Shown here: piece after piece, positions 42,648 to 44,794 of the stretch | Layout of the letters: each line of letters begins with the position of its first letter | Numbering within the stretch: the stretch's first letter is position 1 | Assembly: GCA_017456805.1 (NCBI GenBank) | Contig: JAFTIQ010000002.1 | Coordinates: 1 to 44,794, forward strand | DNA: 44,794 bases | Direction: 5' to 3' | Source: Lentisphaeria bacterium | Lineage (GTDB): Bacteria; Verrucomicrobiota; Lentisphaeria; Victivallales; UBA1829 | Notes under the pieces: model-generated | The model's database searches: none | The model's input: only the letters and a program-made list of their open reading frames with translations | What the model was told of the DNA's origin: nothing | Program-made: the position numbers and the translations under genes

Positions 42648-44201
42648 ATGAATTCCGGGATCATTCAAAATGCATGGGTCTGTGACGGATCGGGAACGGA
42701 ACCATTCCGGGCAGATCTGAAATTTGAACAGGGCATTATTACCGGAATCGGGGAAAATTTACCGGCTGATCTGCCCCGTATTTCTGCAGATGAAATGGTC
42801 CTTGCACCGGGTTTCATCGATATCCATGCTCATTCCGATCTCTCCCTTGCCGCCGCTCCGGAAGCTATCGGAAAAATCTCTCAGGGCGTAACAACCGAAA
42901 TCTCCGGAAATTGCGGACTTTCCCCGTTCCCTGTCCTGAACGATGAAGTCAGAACCCATTTGGAGAAAACATATAAACGCTATCACATCCCCATTACATG
43001 GCAGGATTATTCCGGCTATTGTGCCGCTTTGGAAGAACGGAAACCCGCAATCAATTTTGCTTCCTTTTGCGGATATAACACCCTCCGGGCAAATTTTTCC
43101 GGCTATGAAAATAATCCGCTTTCCCCGGAAACTTTGGAAAAAATGCGGGATCTGCTGATTCAAATGCTGACTCAGGGCGCAGTCGGATTATCAACCGGAC
43201 TCCTTTATGTCCCCGGAACCTTCGCTTCCACGGAAGAACTGGAATTTATCGCCTCTGCTTTGGAGGGAACCGGGAAAACAATCTCCACCCATTTGCGGAG
43301 TGAAGGCGATCGGCTCCTGGAATCAGTTTCCGAAGCGATCCGGATCGCCCGCGCCGGAGATAACCGATTGCAGATCAGTCATTTGAAAACTGCACTCCCG
43401 CGAAACTGGAACAAAATTCAGGATTTACTTTCCATGATCCGCAACGAGCGCAAAACGGGAATGAATCTTTATGCTGACCGGTATCCTTATACTTATTCCC
43501 AAACCTCTTTAAGCGTGATCCTGCCGCCGCCCTGGGATGTTATGACCGATGCGGCAATCATGGAAGATTTGAAGAATCATCCCGAAAAACAATCCGCTCT
43601 GGAAGAAAAATTGAGACTTTCCCCGCCGGACTGGTCACGGATCATTCTTTGTTCGACCGGTTTTGCCCCCGCCGCAGCGTATGCCGGAGAACCGTATCTG
43701 GATCTTTGCAGAAAAATCTCCTTGCCGCCTGAAACGTTGTGTGTAAAACTGATGGTTGCCGATGCGCCCGGAACCATGGCTGCATTCGGCGGACTTTCCG
43801 GCGAAAATCTTGATCTGATCCTGCAGGAACCCTATGTTTGCTGCGGCAGTGATGAAACAGCTCGACCGGAAGATTTCTCTTTCGGAGTGAGTCATCCCCG
43901 TGGATTCGGCAGTTTTCCGCGATTTTTCCGAATGGTGTCATCGGTTCATGGAATCGGGGAAGCAATCCGGAGAATGACATCCCTTCCGGCAGAGATCTGC
44001 AATCTTTCCAAGCGCGGACTCCTGCGTCCCGGTTATGCTGCAGACATGGTTTTATTTGATCCGGAAGAATTCAAGGATACCTCTACATTCAAGAATCCGC
44101 ATCAGAAATGTTCCGGACTTCATTCTGTTTATGTGAATGGTTTTTTATCTTATTACAAGGGATCAGTGACAGCCCGTGCCGGCAAAGCATTGCGTGTATG
44201 A
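42648..44201 (+). CDS. D-aminoacylase/N-acyl-D-amino-acid deacylase-like amidohydrolase
   Basis: A 517-aa amidohydrolase-superfamily enzyme. The N-terminal beta part (GIIQNAWVCDGSG, GIITGIGENL) is followed by APGFIDIHAHSDLS with the HxH metal motif. SGNCGLSPF holds the Cys ligand typical of D-aminoacylases. Later His come from STHLRSEGD and QISHLKTA, and the catalytic Asp is in CCGSDETARP. RPGYAADMVLFDP closes the beta part. It should release D-amino acids from N-acylated forms, for example peptidoglycan-derived ones; dihydropyrimidinase-like activity is an alternative. GAGCAGG precedes the ATG. Confidence 0.87.
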   Translation: MNSGIIQNAWVCDGSGTEPFRADLKFEQGIITGIGENLPADLPRISADEMVLAPGFIDIHAHSDLSLAAAPEAIGKISQGVTTEISGNCGLSPFPVLNDEVRTHLEKTYKRYHIPITWQDYSGYCAALEERKPAINFASFCGYNTLRANFSGYENNPLSPETLEKMRDLLIQMLTQGAVGLSTGLLYVPGTFASTEELEFIASALEGTGKTISTHLRSEGDRLLESVSEAIRIARAGDNRLQISHLKTALPRNWNKIQDLLSMIRNERKTGMNLYADRYPYTYSQTSLSVILPPPWDVMTDAAIMEDLKNHPEKQSALEEKLRLSPPDWSRIILCSTGFAPAAAYAGEPYLDLCRKISLPPETLCVKLMVADAPGTMAAFGGLSGENLDLILQEPYVCCGSDETARPEDFSFGVSHPRGFGSFPRFFRMVSSVHGIGEAIRRMTSLPAEICNLSKRGLLRPGYAADMVLFDPEEFKDTSTFKNPHQKCSGLHSVYVNGFLSYYKGSVTARAGKALRV

Positions 44202-44225
44202 TGTGAATTGTCTCTGCCGGAGCAG

Positions 44226-44270
44226 AACGGAAGCGAACGGAAACAAACGGTGGAAAACGGAAAGCAACGG
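44226..44270. repeat. 10-nt tandem array with AACGG core, 5 units
   Basis: AACGG recurs at 44226, 44236, 44246, 44256 and 44266, exactly every 10 nt, with variable 5-nt fillers that are purine-rich. Confidence 0.85.
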
Positions 44271-44303
44271 AGAGCCATTCACCGTGCATCCCGGCGCGAT
44301 TCT

Positions 44304-44338
44304 CCGTTCTGAACCGTTTCTGTCCGTTCTCGTCCGTT
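44304..44338. repeat. Inverted counterpart: 10-nt array with CCGTT core, 4 units
   Basis: CCGTT recurs at 44304, 44314, 44324 and 44334, every 10 nt. It is the reverse complement of the AACGG array at 44226-44270, so the two can pair as a long imperfect hairpin with a 33-nt spacer. Confidence 0.85.
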
Positions 44339-44340
44339 CT

Positions 44341-44386
44341 CCCCAGCCGATCATTTGTGAGTGTGCCCATCCCTTCGGCTCAGCCG
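44341..44386. repeat. 46-nt direct repeat, copy 1
   Basis: This copy matches 44522-44567 at 40 of 46 positions by eye. The shared core is GAGTGTGCCCATCCC followed by CGGCTCAGCCG. Confidence 0.8.
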
Positions 44387-44403
44387 GAAACGCTTTTCAG
44401 CCC

Positions 44404-44448
44404 GAGTTCTGGGAGTACTGGGAATACTAAGAGTACTGGGAGAGAGCG
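44404..44448. repeat. 9-nt tandem array with GAGTACTGG core
   Basis: Consecutive 9-mers are GAGTTCTGG, GAGTACTGG, GAATACTAA, GAGTACTGG and the diverged GAGAGAGCG. Confidence 0.7.
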
Positions 44449-44521
44449 GGCAAAAAAATGGCTGTTCGCAAGGGTTTTTCCCCGGATACCCCGGCGCAAA
44501 AAACACTCAGAGCTCCCAGTT

Positions 44522-44567
44522 CCCCAGCCAATCCTTGACGAGTGTGCCCATCCCTCCGGCTCAGCCG
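44522..44567. repeat. 46-nt direct repeat, copy 2
   Basis: Second copy of the element at 44341-44386, 181 nt downstream in the same orientation. Both copies begin CCCCAGCC and end CAGCCG. Confidence 0.8.
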
Positions 44568-44584
44568 CTAAAGGAAAAAGAAAA

Positions 44585-44629
44585 TCGGACGAATCAGACC
44601 TGTCCGACAAGTCCGATCCGTCCAACAAA
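44585..44629. repeat. 9-nt tandem array with TCCGAC core, 5 units
   Basis: Units are TCGGACGAA, TCAGACCTG, TCCGACAAG, TCCGATCCG and TCCAACAAA. Period and core match the array at 8621-8656. Confidence 0.8.
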
Positions 44630-44794
44630 AACAACCGCCTGACGGCGGTATCATTTCGCTCCGTTCTCTTCCGCTCTCTTTCGCCGGGTCGCTCCGCTCT
44701 CCGCCCGGCGTGGGAGAGCTCCAGTCACTTCGCTTTCTGACAGCTCCGCTGTTTTGCTCCGCTATCAGCTCAAAGATTTTGATGTCAAATCATT

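Larger units (their letters stand above)
44202..44794. other. Gene-free repeat-rich region
   Basis: About 590 nt with no credible gene. Reading frames here encode only translated repeats (for example SDESDLSDKSD). The stretch contains the short-period arrays and the 46-nt direct repeat listed separately. From about 44640 to the end it is rich in CTCCGCT- and TTCGC-like words, with a CGCCGGG (44680-44686)/CCCGGCG (44703-44709) hairpin. Confidence 0.7.

Noticed and set aside
44226..44629. CRISPR array
   Set aside because: The repeats are 9-10 nt and contiguous without unique 30-nt spacers, and no cas genes are present.
44176..44740. Several 84-127-codon frames in the tail, including one with Ser-Asp repeats
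   Set aside because: They are translations of 9- and 10-nt repeats on both strands, with no ribosome sites and no family resemblance.

Overview
The window reads as a chromosomal segment of an anaerobic PVC-group bacterium, most likely a Lentisphaerota (Victivallis-like) gut organism. This is an inference from gene content: a type II pseudopilin-like protein with an H-X9-DG tail, DUF4838 and DUF4434 glycan-associated proteins, many secreted sugar-active proteins, and an NADH/ferredoxin-type flavin-iron-sulfur complex. No marker gene for taxonomy (16S rRNA, ribosomal protein operon) is present. Genes are packed in co-directional runs with ATGA or TAATG overlaps. Purine-rich Shine-Dalgarno sites (AAGGAGG, GAAAGGA) decide most starts.

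Layout. 146-2125 (-): a GH5-like glycosidase with its terminator. 2273-7592 (+): a housekeeping run of ribE, an unknown gene, uup, mazG, cysK and a YkgJ-like Cys-cluster protein. 7725-9695 (-): a small secreted protein, a strong 6S-like RNA candidate with promoter and terminator, tsaC and queD. 9867-14601 (+): class II fructose-bisphosphate aldolase, then an RbsA/RbsC-type sugar ABC importer without a binding protein, and a GH20-like protein. 14604-16445 (-): an orphan BtuF-like binding protein and ilvC.

16664-27163 (+) is the accessory heart of the window. A consensus sigma-70 promoter overlaps a perfect 16-nt direct repeat, and eight co-directional genes follow: an unrecognised 250-aa protein, a GntR winged helix fused to a family-1 solute-binding-protein fold, a NodB-like deacetylase, a DUF4838 protein, a small secreted protein, an H-X9-DG pseudopilin, a DUF4434 TIM barrel and a large secreted TIM-barrel protein. 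Two, probably three, of the secreted proteins share one beta module. I read this as an uncharacterised glycan-processing locus with an unusual cytoplasmic sugar sensor. It is the best candidate here for an undescribed system.

27305-29253 (+): an M24 peptidase and an amidohydrolase. 29320-35203 (-): a three-subunit NuoE/NuoF/GltD-like complex resembling Sporomusa-type (Stn) electron-bifurcating transhydrogenases, followed by ychF and hpt. 35341-36750 (-): a MATE exporter. 36824-41458 (-): lgt, rluD, cmk, an AraC regulator and a CE7-type esterase in one tight run. 41540-44201 (+): a DedA protein, a Pro-rich secreted protein and a D-aminoacylase-like amidohydrolase. 44202-44794 has no credible gene and is filled with short-period (9 and 10 nt) degenerate tandem arrays and a 46-nt direct repeat. 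One 9-nt array type recurs at 8621-8656.

Gene-free stretches: 1-145 shows nothing recognisable. 8091-8717 holds the 6S-like RNA, its promoter and a 9-nt repeat array. 16446-16730 holds the ilvC promoter and the accessory-locus promoter. I saw no tRNA, rRNA, CRISPR array, transposase or integrase.
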